64,000 nt of DNA, taken from Candidatus Galacturonatibacter soehngenii (GTDB lineage: Bacteria; Bacillota; Clostridia; Lachnospirales; Lachnospiraceae). Positions 10,050 through 19,857 of the stretch are shown piece after piece; within the stretch, counting starts at the first letter, position 1; every line of letters starts with the position of its first letter. Position numbers and translations under genes: made by a program. Under the pieces are notes generated by a model that ran no database searches, was not told where the DNA came from, and was given only the letters and a program-made list of their open reading frames with translations. The DNA lies in contig NZ_WAGX01000005.1 of NCBI RefSeq assembly GCF_008830185.1, forward strand, positions 682,001-746,000. The letters are read 5' to 3'.

Positions 10050-10127
10050 TGTAATAGCCTCACTTTCATATGAATTATTTTATCATAAATATCAGTGTTA
10101 CTGTTACAACTTTAGTTTAGCATCTCA

Positions 10128-11996
10128 CGCCCAGTCTAGATATTCGCTGTACCATTCTTCCTTTCTAATCGGAAGCTTTTCCTTAAGTGCCGCCTCATCA
10201 ATCTGAATAATTTTGATCCCTGCTTTTTCCAGATCACAAACCTCTTCACGAATCGCGATGCCGATCTGATATGCCATCTCTCGAAGACTGATATCCTCTC
10301 TTGGAAATGACCAATTCAATATAGTAACAGGCCCAGTGAGCATTCCCTTAACCGGTTTATTGGTTAAGCTCTGTGCATACTCAGAATATTTAACAGTGAT
10401 CGGTCTGATACGCTTAACGTCACCAAAGATAATCGGTGGTTTTACACATCTTGTACCATAAGACTGAACCCATGCACTCTCAGTGAATACATACCCCGCA
10501 AGATTTTCTCCAAAAAATTCCACCATGTCATTGCGTTCAAATTCTCCATGTACCAATACGTCCAGTCCAATTTCTTCTTGTTTTCTGATACAATCCTCTA
10601 TGAACTCAAATATCTGTCTGTCATATGTCGCCTGCTCGATTTCACCTTTTCGGAAATTGCTTCTGTTCTTTTTTACATCCAATGTCTGCGGAAATGATCC
10701 TATCGTTGTTGTAGGAAGCAACGGAAATTTAAATTCATCCTTTTGAAGCTGTTCCCGTTCCTTTCTATCCATTTTTCTTCTGAAATCCTCTTCCGAGAGC
10801 GCCGAAACATCCGCTTGTACCTTTTTATCCTCATACAGCCTGTCAGTCTCGAATACTTTTCTGTTGTCACGATACTCCTGCGAGACTTCAAAGTCTCCTC
10901 TTTCTGCAAGAATGGAAATTTCATGCAGTTCACTCAGTTTTTCCTTTGCAAATGAAAAGCGTTTCTGAATATCTCTCTCAAGCTTTGTTTCACTTTCAAT
11001 GGTATATGGAACATGGAGCAAAGAACAAGATGTTGATACAACGATATGTTTCGCATATTTTTTGATTTCGGAAAGTAGTTCCAACGTTTTCCGATAATCA
11101 CATTTCCAGATATTTTTCCCGTTCACAACGCCAGCAAATAAAATTTTATCCTCCGGAAATCCGTTTGTGCTTATTAGTTGAAATGTCTTCTTTCCTTCAA
11201 TAAAATCCAATCCAATCGCATCAAAATCTAAATCTACAATTTCCCTGTAGCAGTCCCTTACATCTCCAAAATAGGTCTGAAGCAATACTTTTGTTTTGTT
11301 TTTTCCTTTTAATATTTCTCTATATAGTGCTACAAATTGTGCAATATCTTCTTTAGATAGGTCTGTTACCAATGTAGGTTCATCGAACTGAATCAATTCT
11401 GCACCCAATTTATCGAACCTTGCAAGAATGTCCTTATAAGATTGAATTATATCCTCCACAAAATCACTGGCATTTTTACTGCCATTATATTTTGCAAGTT
11501 TTAAAAATGTAAAAGCTCCAATAATAACTGGCCTTGTTTCGATTCCTATAGCTTTTGCTTCATTATATTCATCAAACGGCTTGTTGCCGGAAAGTTTGAT
11601 CTTAGTATCATCATAAAATTCTGGTACCAAATAATGATAATTAGTATTGAACCACTTTTTCATTGCAAAGGCTTTCACATCGCCATGTACACCCTGATAT
11701 CCTCTTGCCATAGAAAAATATGTTTCATGCTCATTCAACTTCAAATTCCTATATTCTCTAGGAATAGCATTTAATAAAGTAGTCATATCCAGCATACCAT
11801 CATAAAATGAAAAATCATTGGATGGTATATAATCAATACCGGCATTTTTTTGTAACTGCCAGTGTTTGCTTCTTAAAGCTTTACCTGTTGCATTCAAGTT
11901 TTCTTCGGTTATTTCTCCGCGAAAATACTTCTCTGATGCAAACTTTAACTCTCTCTGCTTTCCCACTCTTGGGAATCCAATTATTGCACTTTTCAT
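10128..11996 (-). pseudogene. metE: Methionine synthase MetE, N-terminal and central part
   Basis: 623 codons of 5-methyltetrahydropteroyltriglutamate-homocysteine methyltransferase. It starts MKSAIIGFPRVGKQRELKFA at an ATG (11996) behind GGAGGTTGACA; an ATG 6 codons earlier precedes that site and is less likely. Seen are the N-terminal barrel, PTTTIGSFPQT linking to the second barrel, VHGEFERNDMVEFFGE, MLTGPVTILNWSF and IIQIDEAALKEKLPIRKEEW. The IS cuts it after DWA, so the C-terminal zinc-ligand region is lost. The host would then depend on MetH or external methionine unless the IS excises. Confidence 0.93.
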
Positions 11997-12071
11997 TGTC
12001 AACCTCCGTTCCATTGATATATTAATCTGATGTTATATAGTATAGAGCAGTTTAATCATAATGAAAAATAC

Positions 12072-12114
12072 AAAAAAATATGCGTTTGAAATAGTTTAAA
12101 GCTATATCAAACGC
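12072..12114 (-). terminator. Rho-independent terminator upstream of metE
   Basis: On the minus strand a stem GCGTTTGA...TCAAACGC, extended by TATAG/CTATT pairing, is followed by a run of seven T. It lies between the IS200 element and metE and probably once ended the parB transcript before the IS inserted. Confidence 0.6.
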
Positions 12115-12210
12115 ACATTCAAATTATGGGTCGTGACCCTGTTGAGCTCGCAAAGCGAGCGAAATATTAACCACCCGCTATGCGGGTGCGCGACGATTGT
12201 TATACAAAAA

Positions 12211-12274
12211 AATCACCTTTCCGTTATAATAAGGTTGTTCAAGCCGATTTATAACGAAAGGAAAGGTGATTTTA
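12211..12274 (+). promoter_or_regulatory. Hairpin hiding the tnpA ribosome site
   Basis: AATCACCTTTCCGTTATAA (12211 on) is the inverse of TTATAACG plus GGAAAGGTGATTTT just before the tnpA ATG. In the mRNA the AAAGGTG ribosome site would be paired, a known way for IS200 elements to keep transposase low. Confidence 0.7.
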
Positions 12275-12730
12275 ATGGCCAATAAGGCAAATAGTCTATC
12301 ACACACTAAATGGATGTGTAAATATCACATAGTGTTCACTCCAAAGTATAGACGAAAAATAATTTATAATCAATATAAAGAAAGTGTAAGGGATATTTTA
12401 AAGCAGTTATGCCGGTATAAAGGAGTAGAAATACTAGAAGGACATTTAATGTCTGATCATGTACACATGTTGGTAAGTATACCACCCAAATTAAGTGTCT
12501 CACAATTTATGGGGTATCTAAAAGGAAAAAGTGCATTAATGATATTTGATAAACATGCAAACCTCAAATACAAGTTTGGAAATAGACATTTCTGGGCAGA
12601 AGGATATTATGTAAGCACAGTAGGACTAAATGAGGCAACAATACGTAAGTATATACAAGAGCAAGAGACACATGATATTGCGATGGATAAGTTAAGTGTA
12701 AAAGAATATGAAGACCCCTTTAAGGGGTAG
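12275..12730 (+). CDS. tnpA: IS200/IS605-family transposase TnpA (Y1 HUH)
   Basis: About 151 residues from the ATG at 12275. It is a single-strand DNA transposase with HUH motif (DHVHMLVSIPP) and the catalytic tyrosine in the C-terminal helix (TIRKYIQEQE). The start KWMCKYHIVFTPKYRRK is the family signature. It cuts and joins single-stranded ends next to the subterminal hairpins. Length is normal and no frameshift is seen, so it is probably functional. No accompanying tnpB is present. Confidence 0.93.
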   Translation: MANKANSLSHTKWMCKYHIVFTPKYRRKIIYNQYKESVRDILKQLCRYKGVEILEGHLMSDHVHMLVSIPPKLSVSQFMGYLKGKSALMIFDKHANLKYKFGNRHFWAEGYYVSTVGLNEATIRKYIQEQETHDIAMDKLSVKEYEDPFKG

Positions 12731-12926
12731 CCAAGTAGTACGATTACCCTTTTAAGGGTAGCTACGAGTCAAGGGCAATAAGGCTTGAACAAAGTGAAAG
12801 CCAGCGCCCTTTAGACGCTGGCCGGTAACTGCCCCTTATAGGGGCGAGCAAACCACCCGTTTGACGGGTGGTCATGATTTTCTATGCTATATTAAATTAC
12901 ATGGAAATACTAAAACATTTTCATTT

Positions 12927-14123
12927 CTATTTGGCATATTCAGATATATGAATTTTTAATGATTCCATGTATACCTTCCCATACCTGCTGAGTGTCATAT
13001 TCTTTTGCTTTATTGTCCCCACACACATATATTCTTCGACCTTAAGAGGTTTGGCGATAATATTCTCTCCATTCAACTCCTTGCTGATTACTCCCGTGCT
13101 GACAGTATATCCATTCAAGCCAATTACCAAATTGAATAATGTTGCTCTGTCCCTTACCTTGATATTTTTATTTCGATCAAGAGTACTCAGGATTTCCTCT
13201 GAAAAGTAGAATGAATTATACCCTTCTAATGAATCAGCGTAAATCTTTAGCTTTTCCCTCTGATTTGGTTTTTCTTCCCCAAGAATTTCATACAGCATAT
13301 CCATATCTAACTTTCCTGACTGGCTCATCCGCTTCATTCGATTTGCTTGAGATAAAGACGGAATCACCTGCTCCAATTCCATAACTGCATGAAGCTCATA
13401 CTGTTCTTCTTCTGACAGATAAGACAGTTCTACTGCGGAACGAAATGCCAGTTTTTCTTCATCTACCATATCCAGAATCTTTGGTATCAGATTGGTAAGG
13501 CGAATATATCTTGCAATCTGATTCCTACTTTCTCCAATCTGTCTTGCCAACAATTCATCTGTCCGTACTCTCTCTTTTTCTAATGGCTGACTGTCTAATT
13601 CCCATTTTCCCAAATCATCATAAGAACAAACCAATTGATTCAATTCTAAAGTAGGATTATCTAACTTCGTCCCCACTGGAGACAAAGTTCCATCTTGAAA
13701 CAAATCATTTCGCTTCCCCTGTTGCTTCATTGCCTCCAATTTCATCTTATAAGCAAATGCCTTTTCACTTGGTCTTATATGTTCTCGTTGGAGATTACTG
13801 TCGATCATGGCTATTGTGGCTTCTGCATCATCCAACTGCATGACCATGACAGGAACTGTATCAACACCAGCACATTCACATGCCGCTTTTCTTCTATGAC
13901 CTGCAATAATCTCATACCCTTCTCCATCAGTATTAGGTCTAACAATCAGTGGAACCAATACTCCCTTTTCTTCAATACTTCTGGATAATTCAAACAACTG
14001 CATATCATGTTCCACCCGAAAGGGATGTCCTTTAAACTCATGCAATTCACTGATTCTGACGTTTCCCGTCTGTAATTCCTGTTCGTTGTTCCATAATGAA
14101 CACAATTCCTTTGATTTCTTCAT
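12927..14123 (-). CDS. ParB-like partition protein of the ICE
   Basis: A 398-residue ParB/RepB/Spo0J protein. The N-terminal nuclease-like domain has HPFRVEHDMQLFELSRSI, KGVLVPLIVRP and YEIIAGHRRKAACECAG (the CTP/arginine patch GHRR). The HTH is ARQIGESRNQIARYIRLTNL. It should bind parS-like sites or help control ICE maintenance. The C-terminal 110 residues (from about FYFSEEIL) do not look like the usual ParB tail and end VGTIKQKNMTLSRYGKVYME, so a divergent or fused tail is possible. Its partner ParA is not in the window. Confidence 0.85.
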   Translation of the reverse strand: MKKSKELCSLWNNEQELQTGNVRISELHEFKGHPFRVEHDMQLFELSRSIEEKGVLVPLIVRPNTDGEGYEIIAGHRRKAACECAGVDTVPVMVMQLDDAEATIAMIDSNLQREHIRPSEKAFAYKMKLEAMKQQGKRNDLFQDGTLSPVGTKLDNPTLELNQLVCSYDDLGKWELDSQPLEKERVRTDELLARQIGESRNQIARYIRLTNLIPKILDMVDEEKLAFRSAVELSYLSEEEQYELHAVMELEQVIPSLSQANRMKRMSQSGKLDMDMLYEILGEEKPNQREKLKIYADSLEGYNSFYFSEEILSTLDRNKNIKVRDRATLFNLVIGLNGYTVSTGVISKELNGENIIAKPLKVEEYMCVGTIKQKNMTLSRYGKVYMESLKIHISEYAK

Positions 14124-14166
14124 CTTCTCATTCCTCCTGTTATTCTAGGTGTCATGTGAAAACTGG

Positions 14167-14222
14167 CAAAAAAAGAAGACCGCCTGCTTTCACATCAAAG
14201 ATGTTGAAAACAAGCGGTCTTT
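14167..14222 (-). terminator. Rho-independent terminator between rlmD and parB
   Basis: On the minus strand AAGACCGCTTG...CAGGCGGTCTT forms a long stem followed by CTTTTTTT. It lies upstream of parB and downstream of rlmD, so it ends a transcript coming from the rlmD side, near the probable chromosome/ICE junction. Confidence 0.7.
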
Positions 14223-14420
14223 CGACTTTTTCTTATGAAGTTGTTGACGGTTTATTTTACTGAAATAATCAAATTTATGAACGATATATTTTTGTGTCCA
14301 CTCATACCAGTTCTATAACTACTGAGACTTTAATCTCATTGGAAATCTCTTTTTTTCTTCCGAAATTAGATTTCCCAGTGAACTTAAAAACCCTCGCAAA
14401 GTGCGTAAATTCAAGGATTT

Positions 14421-15785
14421 CTACATATTCACCCTTTGTAGACAACAGACGGTCTCCACATGCACCGTCCCCGGAAACATATCCACCGCCACAGCCTTTT
14501 CCACACCATACCCTCTCTCTTGCAATACCTCCAAATCCCTTACTAAACTAGTTGGTTTACAAGAAATATACACCAAGCGGTCCACTCCATAAGCAATGAT
14601 TTTCTCCAATGCCTTTGGATGAATCCCATCTCGAGGCGGATCAAGTACAATCAAGTCTGGTTTATCTGTAATGGAATCAATTACTTTAAGAACATCCCCT
14701 GCAATAAATTCACAGTTACTTAGCTGATTCAGGCTCGCATTTTCTTTCGCTGCTTTGACTGCCTCTTCTACAATCTCTACGCCTACTACCTTTTTCGCAA
14801 CTGGTGCCAAGATTTGTGCAATTGTTCCTGTACCACTGTATAGGTCAAATATCATCTTATCCTTTGTTGTGCCTACATACTCTCTAGCTGTATCATAGAG
14901 TACCTCTGCCCCAAGTGAATTCGTCTGAAAAAAAGAAAATGGAGATATTTTAAACGTTAATCCAAGTAATTTTTCATAAAAATAATCTTGTCCATACAAA
15001 ATAAAAGTCTCATCACTTTGTACTACATCTGCCAAGCTATCATTAATTGTATGTAGAAAGCCAACTATTTTTCCACTTAATGATAATTGAAGAAGCGCTT
15101 CGGTTAATGGACCTAAATCCTGTGTCTCTTGAGAAGTCGTCACTAGATCAATTAAGATTTCAGAAGTTTGTGCTCCTTTTCTAACCAAGAGGTGTCGAAG
15201 ATAACCCGTATGGCTCATCTTATGATAAAAACTTGTATTTTTCTCTTTAAAATAATTTAATACACAAGATAGAATTAAATTGTAATCATTATCCACAATC
15301 TGACACTCATTTACTGTTACTATGTCGTGAAAACTACCTCTTTTGTGCATGCCAAGTGCCAATGGACCATCTTTTATTTCATCACCAAAGGAGAACTCCA
15401 TCTTATTGCGGTAAGCAAACTGATTTGGACTGGCTTTAATTCCTTCAAATTCGTATTCATCTTTTATTACAGAATCCAGCAAATCCTTTACCTGTCTCTC
15501 TTTTAGCTTTAATTGCTCCTCATATGAGATATTTTGATAAGTGCAGCCACCACAGTTTCCAAAGTGGATACAATATGGCTTTTCAAGCTCGATTGGGGCT
15601 TTTTCCAAAACTTCTAGAATTCTACCTTCGCCACGCCCTTTTCTAATCTTGTTTACTGAAAAACGAAGCTTTTGTCCTTCAATCGCATTTTTAACAACTA
15701 CCTTTTTATCCTCCACACGAATGACTCCTTTATTTGGAAAATCAACCTTTTCCACTACGCCTTCGTATACTTGTCCTTTTTTCAT
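14421..15785 (-). CDS. rlmD: 23S rRNA (uracil-5-)-methyltransferase RlmD
   Basis: About 454 residues from the ATG at 15785, chosen because GTGAGG lies 6 bases upstream; longer upstream frames have no ribosome site. An N-terminal TRAM domain is followed by the iron-sulfur cysteines (CIHFGNCGGCTY, later NECQIVD), the SAM-binding DLYSGTGTIAQIL, DPPRDGIHPKAL and the catalytic Cys in YISCKPTSL. It methylates 23S rRNA uridine. Its 3' end (HVETVCCLQR) is a known chromosomal integration site for many Firmicute ICEs, which fits the ICE remnant starting just downstream. Confidence 0.93.
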   Translation of the reverse strand: MKKGQVYEGVVEKVDFPNKGVIRVEDKKVVVKNAIEGQKLRFSVNKIRKGRGEGRILEVLEKAPIELEKPYCIHFGNCGGCTYQNISYEEQLKLKERQVKDLLDSVIKDEYEFEGIKASPNQFAYRNKMEFSFGDEIKDGPLALGMHKRGSFHDIVTVNECQIVDNDYNLILSCVLNYFKEKNTSFYHKMSHTGYLRHLLVRKGAQTSEILIDLVTTSQETQDLGPLTEALLQLSLSGKIVGFLHTINDSLADVVQSDETFILYGQDYFYEKLLGLTFKISPFSFFQTNSLGAEVLYDTAREYVGTTKDKMIFDLYSGTGTIAQILAPVAKKVVGVEIVEEAVKAAKENASLNQLSNCEFIAGDVLKVIDSITDKPDLIVLDPPRDGIHPKALEKIIAYGVDRLVYISCKPTSLVRDLEVLQERGYGVEKAVAVDMFPGTVHVETVCCLQRVNM

Positions 15786-15888
15786 ACATATCCTCACTAT
15801 CTTCTCATAATTTATATCATACAACACAACAAGAATGCAAAATGCATCTCCTATTCGCATTGTGTTTATTCCTATATATACAAAAAAT

Positions 15889-15909
15889 CGCCCGCTATTT
15901 ATGCGGGCG
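15889..15909 (-). terminator. Terminator of the small membrane protein gene
   Basis: CGCCCGC-TATTTAT-GCGGGCG; on the minus strand it is followed by ATTTTTTG. It closes the gene at 15955-16206. Confidence 0.75.
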
Positions 15910-15954
15910 GTTCCTGTTCCTGTTGAGTAAAATCACAATTCTTCTAAAAAAGTA

Positions 15955-16206
15955 TTATTCTACTTCGTCTTCCTCATCATCAAAAAAATCATCGTCAAAG
16001 TCTTCATCAAAATCATCTTCAAAATCTTCTAAGTAATCTGGTGTAAAAAACTTATAAGCAGCATAAGCGATTCCAGCTATAGCCGCGATTGCTCCAACAA
16101 TTGCAAATATCCAAAGAACTGTATTTTTACATTTCTTTTCTTCTTCCTGTTTTCTCAATAAATCGTTAATTTTTGACATACTCAATAAATCATCAAACTT
16201 ACTCAT
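15955..16206 (-). CDS. Small single-pass membrane protein with acidic tail
   Basis: 83 residues: a short charged N-terminus, one transmembrane helix (TVLWIFAIVGAIAAIAGIAY, about 29-50) and a strongly acidic C-terminal tail of mostly Asp, Glu and Phe (EDFEDDFDEDFDDDFFDDEE). Similar small acidic-tailed proteins occur widely in Lachnospiraceae. Function unknown; the polyacidic tail may bind metal or basic partners. It has its own terminator. Confidence 0.7.
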   Translation of the reverse strand: MSKFDDLLSMSKINDLLRKQEEEKKCKNTVLWIFAIVGAIAAIAGIAYAAYKFFTPDYLEDFEDDFDEDFDDDFFDDEEDEVE

Positions 16207-16347
16207 AACTTACACACCCTTTCTGAATCCTATCTATTAATCTTTGGTTTTCATTCTGAAATTTATATCTCACTCACTAATAAATTTCACTTTTCTTATT
16301 ATACCACCATTTTCCCAAATTTACTATAATTTGATAAAATAAGTTTA

Positions 16348-16410
16348 GCCATGCATAGTAAAAAGAGAGTTGACCGGGCAAGCTTGCTTGCTTAGGGCTA
16401 CTTTATTTTT
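16348..16410. repeat. 63-bp intergenic direct repeat, copy 1
   Basis: Begins GCCATGCATAGTAAAAAG and ends GGCTACTTTATTTTTA; repeated at 16484-16546 with a few changes. Contains the alternating GCTTGCTTGC. Confidence 0.85.
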
Positions 16411-16483
16411 ACTATATTTGGCGCTCTGCCACAGCGAGAAGCTGCTTCGCAGATTCGAGCTGGCATGGCTTTACTTTTATCAA

Positions 16484-16546
16484 GCCATGCATAGTAAAAA
16501 GAAAGTTGACTGGGCAAGCTTGCTTGCTTAAGGCTACTTTATTTTA
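16484..16546. repeat. 63-bp intergenic direct repeat, copy 2
   Basis: Second copy, touching the pcrA stop codon. Its first bases AAGCCATGC pair with GCATGGCTT at 16463-16471. The spacer between the copies contains CTGCTTCGCAG, a palindromic core also seen twice at 26.3-26.5 kb. Confidence 0.85.
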
Positions 16547-18754
16547 CTGCTCAACCTTTTTCAATTTCGCAAAGGAGGCAAACATCTTTTTAACTCCAGC
16601 CGTGTTAAAAGCAACGGTAACCTCGTAATCTTTTCCGCCTTCTACGATTGCAGTTACAACTCCAGTCCCAAACTTAATGTGTTTTACCGTATCTCCTATT
16701 CCATAGGTCAGGCTTTCAGCTTTTTTTACCTGAAACATTTTAGGTTCAAACACCTTGCTTTGGAACGTATTTCTTGCTTGCTGGTATAACATAGATTTTG
16801 GCATTTCCTGAATTTTATCCTCTGTAACTTCCAAATCAACAAAAGAAGATGGAATCTCTTTGATAAACCTTGACACTTTATTATATTGCGTTTCGCCTCT
16901 TATCATACGTTGCTTTGCACAAGTAAGTGTTAAATGTTGTCTTGCTCTTGTAATTCCAACATAACAAAGCCTTCTCTCTTCCTCTATTTCAGTAGGATCA
17001 TCTGAAGTAATCGTCATGTAACTTGGAAAGATTCCATCCTCCATTCCCGCGAGATACACATTAGGAAACTCCAATCCCTTTGCACTATGAAGCGTCATTA
17101 ATACAACATGATTGCTATCTTCAGCTAAACTATCAATGTCAGCGACTAAGGCCACTTCTTCTAAGAATCCACTTAATGACGGCTCATCCGTTGATTCTTC
17201 ATAGGTAACAATTTTGCTGATTAATTCATCAATGTTTTGAATTCTTGCAATTGCTTCTTCATCATTCTCTGCCTCAAGGTCTCTTACATATCCTGTTTCC
17301 TCGATAATCTCGTTCATAATTTCCGTTACGGAAAGAAATTCAAGTTTACTTCTTAAGACTTGAATAAAGTTAACGAAGAGTTTAATCTTTGCTCCACTCT
17401 TTCCTATTGAAGGAATGTCTTCTACTACACGGCATGCATCATAAAAGCTCATCTCATGTGCAATCGCAAAGTCTTGTACTTTTGCAATTGTCGCAGCTCC
17501 AATTCCTCTCTTTGGAACATTAATGATTCTTTTTACACTTAAATCATCCTTTGCATTGTCAATCGTCTTTAAATAAGCTAATAAATCCTTAATTTCCTTT
17601 CGTGCATAGAAGTTGATGCCTCCAACTATTTTATAAGGAATATTGGCAAGAATAAATTTTTCTTCAAAAGTACGAGACTGTGCATTGGTTCTGTATAGTA
17701 TTGCACAATCATTGTATTCATATGCGCCACTTCTTACTTTCTGTGCGATATCCTCAGTGATATATTCTGCCTCTTCATAAGCATTTTGGAATTGTCGATA
17801 TGCAATTTTTTCGCCTTCTTCATTTTCGGTCCATAGTCTTTTATCTTTTCTTCCAAAATTATTTTGAATGACATGATTTGCCGCATCTAAGATTGTTTGC
17901 GTGGAACGATAATTTTGTTCCAGCTTAATCACAGTTGCTTCATTATATACTTTTTCAAAATCTAAAATATTACTTATATTCGCCCCTCTAAATTTATAGA
18001 TTGACTGGTCATCATCACCAACCACACATAAGTTTCGGTACTTTGATGCAAGTATGCTTATTAATTGAAATTGCGCTGTATTCGTATCTTGATATTCATC
18101 CACCATTATGTATTTGAATCTTTCCTGATAATAGTCAAGTACATCTTCATTATCACGAAATAATTCAACTGTTTTAACAATTAGATCATCAAAGTCCAGG
18201 GCATTGTTACTTTTTAGTCTCTTTTGATATTCTTCATATACCTTGGCAATCTTTTCTTTTGAGTAGTCTCCTTGCACATTCAGCCTATATTGAATTGGGC
18301 CAATTAACTCATCTTTTGCCTTTGAAATAGCACTAAGAAGCATTTTTTCTTTATATACCTTTGTATCAATATCTAAATATTTGCATACTTCTTTCATAAT
18401 CGTCTTTTGATCATCGGTATCATAGATTGTAAAGTTATGATCATAACCAAGTCTATCGATGTATCTTCTTAAAATCCTAACACAAGTGGAGTGAAAGGTA
18501 CTTACCCAGATACTTTCTGCGCCAAATCCAACCAAGCCATCGACTCTTTCTCTCATCTCTCCTGCTGCCTTGTTCGTAAACGTAATCGCCATGATATTCC
18601 ATGGATTGATTCCTTTTTCTTCTATTAAATAAGCAACTCTATGTGTTAGTACTCTTGTTTTTCCTGAACCTGCGCCAGCAAGTATCAGAACAGGACCATC
18701 TGTTTGAAAAACAGCTTCCTTTTGTTTTGTATTAAGGGTATCGTATATACTCAT
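16544..18754 (-). CDS. pcrA: ATP-dependent DNA helicase PcrA/UvrD
   Basis: A 736-residue SF1A helicase unwinding DNA 3' to 5' in repair and replication-conflict removal. It contains LAGAGSGKTRVLTHR (Walker A), AITFTNKAAGEM (Ia), MVDEYQDTNTAQ (II), VVGDDDQSIYKFRGA (III), LEQNYRST (IV), MTLHSAKGLEFPNVY (V) and EERRLCYVGITRAR (VI). The C-terminus carries the RNA-polymerase-contact-like tail (YGIGDTVKHIKFGTGVV), typical of Gram-positive PcrA. Complete. Confidence 0.96.
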   Translation of the reverse strand: MSIYDTLNTKQKEAVFQTDGPVLILAGAGSGKTRVLTHRVAYLIEEKGINPWNIMAITFTNKAAGEMRERVDGLVGFGAESIWVSTFHSTCVRILRRYIDRLGYDHNFTIYDTDDQKTIMKEVCKYLDIDTKVYKEKMLLSAISKAKDELIGPIQYRLNVQGDYSKEKIAKVYEEYQKRLKSNNALDFDDLIVKTVELFRDNEDVLDYYQERFKYIMVDEYQDTNTAQFQLISILASKYRNLCVVGDDDQSIYKFRGANISNILDFEKVYNEATVIKLEQNYRSTQTILDAANHVIQNNFGRKDKRLWTENEEGEKIAYRQFQNAYEEAEYITEDIAQKVRSGAYEYNDCAILYRTNAQSRTFEEKFILANIPYKIVGGINFYARKEIKDLLAYLKTIDNAKDDLSVKRIINVPKRGIGAATIAKVQDFAIAHEMSFYDACRVVEDIPSIGKSGAKIKLFVNFIQVLRSKLEFLSVTEIMNEIIEETGYVRDLEAENDEEAIARIQNIDELISKIVTYEESTDEPSLSGFLEEVALVADIDSLAEDSNHVVLMTLHSAKGLEFPNVYLAGMEDGIFPSYMTITSDDPTEIEEERRLCYVGITRARQHLTLTCAKQRMIRGETQYNKVSRFIKEIPSSFVDLEVTEDKIQEMPKSMLYQQARNTFQSKVFEPKMFQVKKAESLTYGIGDTVKHIKFGTGVVTAIVEGGKDYEVTVAFNTAGVKKMFASFAKLKKVEQ

Positions 18755-18770
18755 TCTTTATCCACCTATT

Positions 18771-19757
18771 TTATACTAGCTTTGTTCCACAATTGGAACA
18801 AAAATTCGCTCCACTTGTTTTTGTTCCACAATTTGGGCAAAAATTAGGAATATTGTTTCCTGTATTTTGCTGACCTTCTTGCTGATTTAAGCTTTGGTTT
18901 TGCTGTTGTTGTTGGCTTCCTTGCATTTGATTCATCATTTGTTGTCCCATCATAAGCCCCATCTGAAGTCCTGCCATATCCCCAGCAATCGATGCCCCTT
19001 TATTTCCATTTGCCATACCATCTGCCATAGCAAACTGGGTGTATTTTGCCATATCCGCAACCATACTTTGGGACGCAGCTTTTTCAGCCATCTTTTGAAT
19101 CTCTTCTGGATAAGAAAAGCTTTCCACTGCAAATCCAGTAATTCCAATACCGATTTTACACATCTCCATATCCAAATCTTCTCTGATTCCTTTTGCTATT
19201 TCAAAGGCATCTGCTTGCAGATGAAACATGTCTTTGCCACACTTTAGAATCCATTTCATGAGCAATTGATTTAAAACAGCAACAACTCTTTCTCTTATTT
19301 CATCTATTGTAAATTGCTTTTTAATTCCTGCAATTTTTTCAATCAAAACGGCATGGTCTACTACCTTACAGTTAAAGTTACCAAACGCTCGAATCGGCAT
19401 ACCTCCTGGCAATCCACTTGCTGGTATATTAATTGCGTTCTTGGTACCCCAATTAATGGTAAATTCCTTTGTATTAATAAATAACACTTCTGCACGCATC
19501 CCACTGTTAAATCCAAACTTAAATCCTTTTAAAGTAGATAGAAACGGAATAATTTCTGATTCAATGTCAAAGCTTCCTTCCTCCGTAAAAATTCCTTCCA
19601 CCTTACCATTGAACATAAAAATAGCGTCTTGACCTTGACGTATGATTAACTTACTGCCCTTTTTAATTTCTTTATTATCCCATTTCCAAAAGATAACATC
19701 ATCTCTATACTCTTCCCATTCTACTACGTTTGAAAACTGTCCACTAAACAATCCCAT
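18771..19757 (-). CDS. SPFH-domain protein with C-terminal zinc ribbon (YdjI-like)
   Basis: 328 residues. The N-terminal 210 form an SPFH/virion-core-like domain (GLFSGQFSNVVEWEEYRDD, INIPASGLPGGMPIRAFG). Next comes an Ala/Gly/Met/Gln-rich linker (about 240-300), then a double-Cys ribbon (FCPNCGTKTSGANFCSNCG). In Bacillus the YdjI-type protein works with the PspA homologue YdjF at the membrane. The pspA gene lies 100 bp upstream on the same strand, so the pair probably forms one envelope-stress operon. Confidence 0.85.
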   Translation of the reverse strand: MGLFSGQFSNVVEWEEYRDDVIFWKWDNKEIKKGSKLIIRQGQDAIFMFNGKVEGIFTEEGSFDIESEIIPFLSTLKGFKFGFNSGMRAEVLFINTKEFTINWGTKNAINIPASGLPGGMPIRAFGNFNCKVVDHAVLIEKIAGIKKQFTIDEIRERVVAVLNQLLMKWILKCGKDMFHLQADAFEIAKGIREDLDMEMCKIGIGITGFAVESFSYPEEIQKMAEKAASQSMVADMAKYTQFAMADGMANGNKGASIAGDMAGLQMGLMMGQQMMNQMQGSQQQQQNQSLNQQEGQQNTGNNIPNFCPNCGTKTSGANFCSNCGTKLV

Positions 19758-19857
19758 ATATGCCTCCTGACTCCAATAGATGTAACTAGCAAAGTTACAA
19801 TATTACAACAACTTTGCTAGTAAAAATTCTTCTATGTAGCTTATTTATTGATATGAC

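Larger units (their letters stand above)
8858..10127 (-). mobile_element. IS3-family insertion sequence (copy B) inside metE
   Basis: A 1,270 bp element with ends TGAGAT...ATCTCA and imperfect inverted repeats of about 41 bp sharing TTGTAACA and ACTGATATTT. It is flanked by a 3-bp duplication (CGC on the plus strand, 8855-8857 and 10128-10130). It encodes OrfA and OrfB in the -1 frame and lies in the same direction as metE. It differs in sequence from the element at 3.6-4.9 kb, so two separate IS3-type elements invaded this region. Both transposase parts look complete. Confidence 0.9.
12128..12880 (+). mobile_element. IS200/IS605-type element
   Basis: A single-gene tnpA element of about 750 bp. 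The left end has hairpins GCTCGC-AAA-GCGAGC (12145-12159) and CCACCCGC...GCGGGTG (12171-12188); the right end has CCACCCGTTTGACGGGTGG (12853-12871). Such subterminal hairpins are what TnpA recognises. No target duplication or terminal inverted repeats are expected or seen. Boundaries are approximate. It separates parB from metE. Confidence 0.8.

Noticed and set aside
12015-12127. SAM riboswitch upstream of metE
   Set aside because: The leader is too short and the only hairpin is a terminator probably belonging to the upstream parB transcript.
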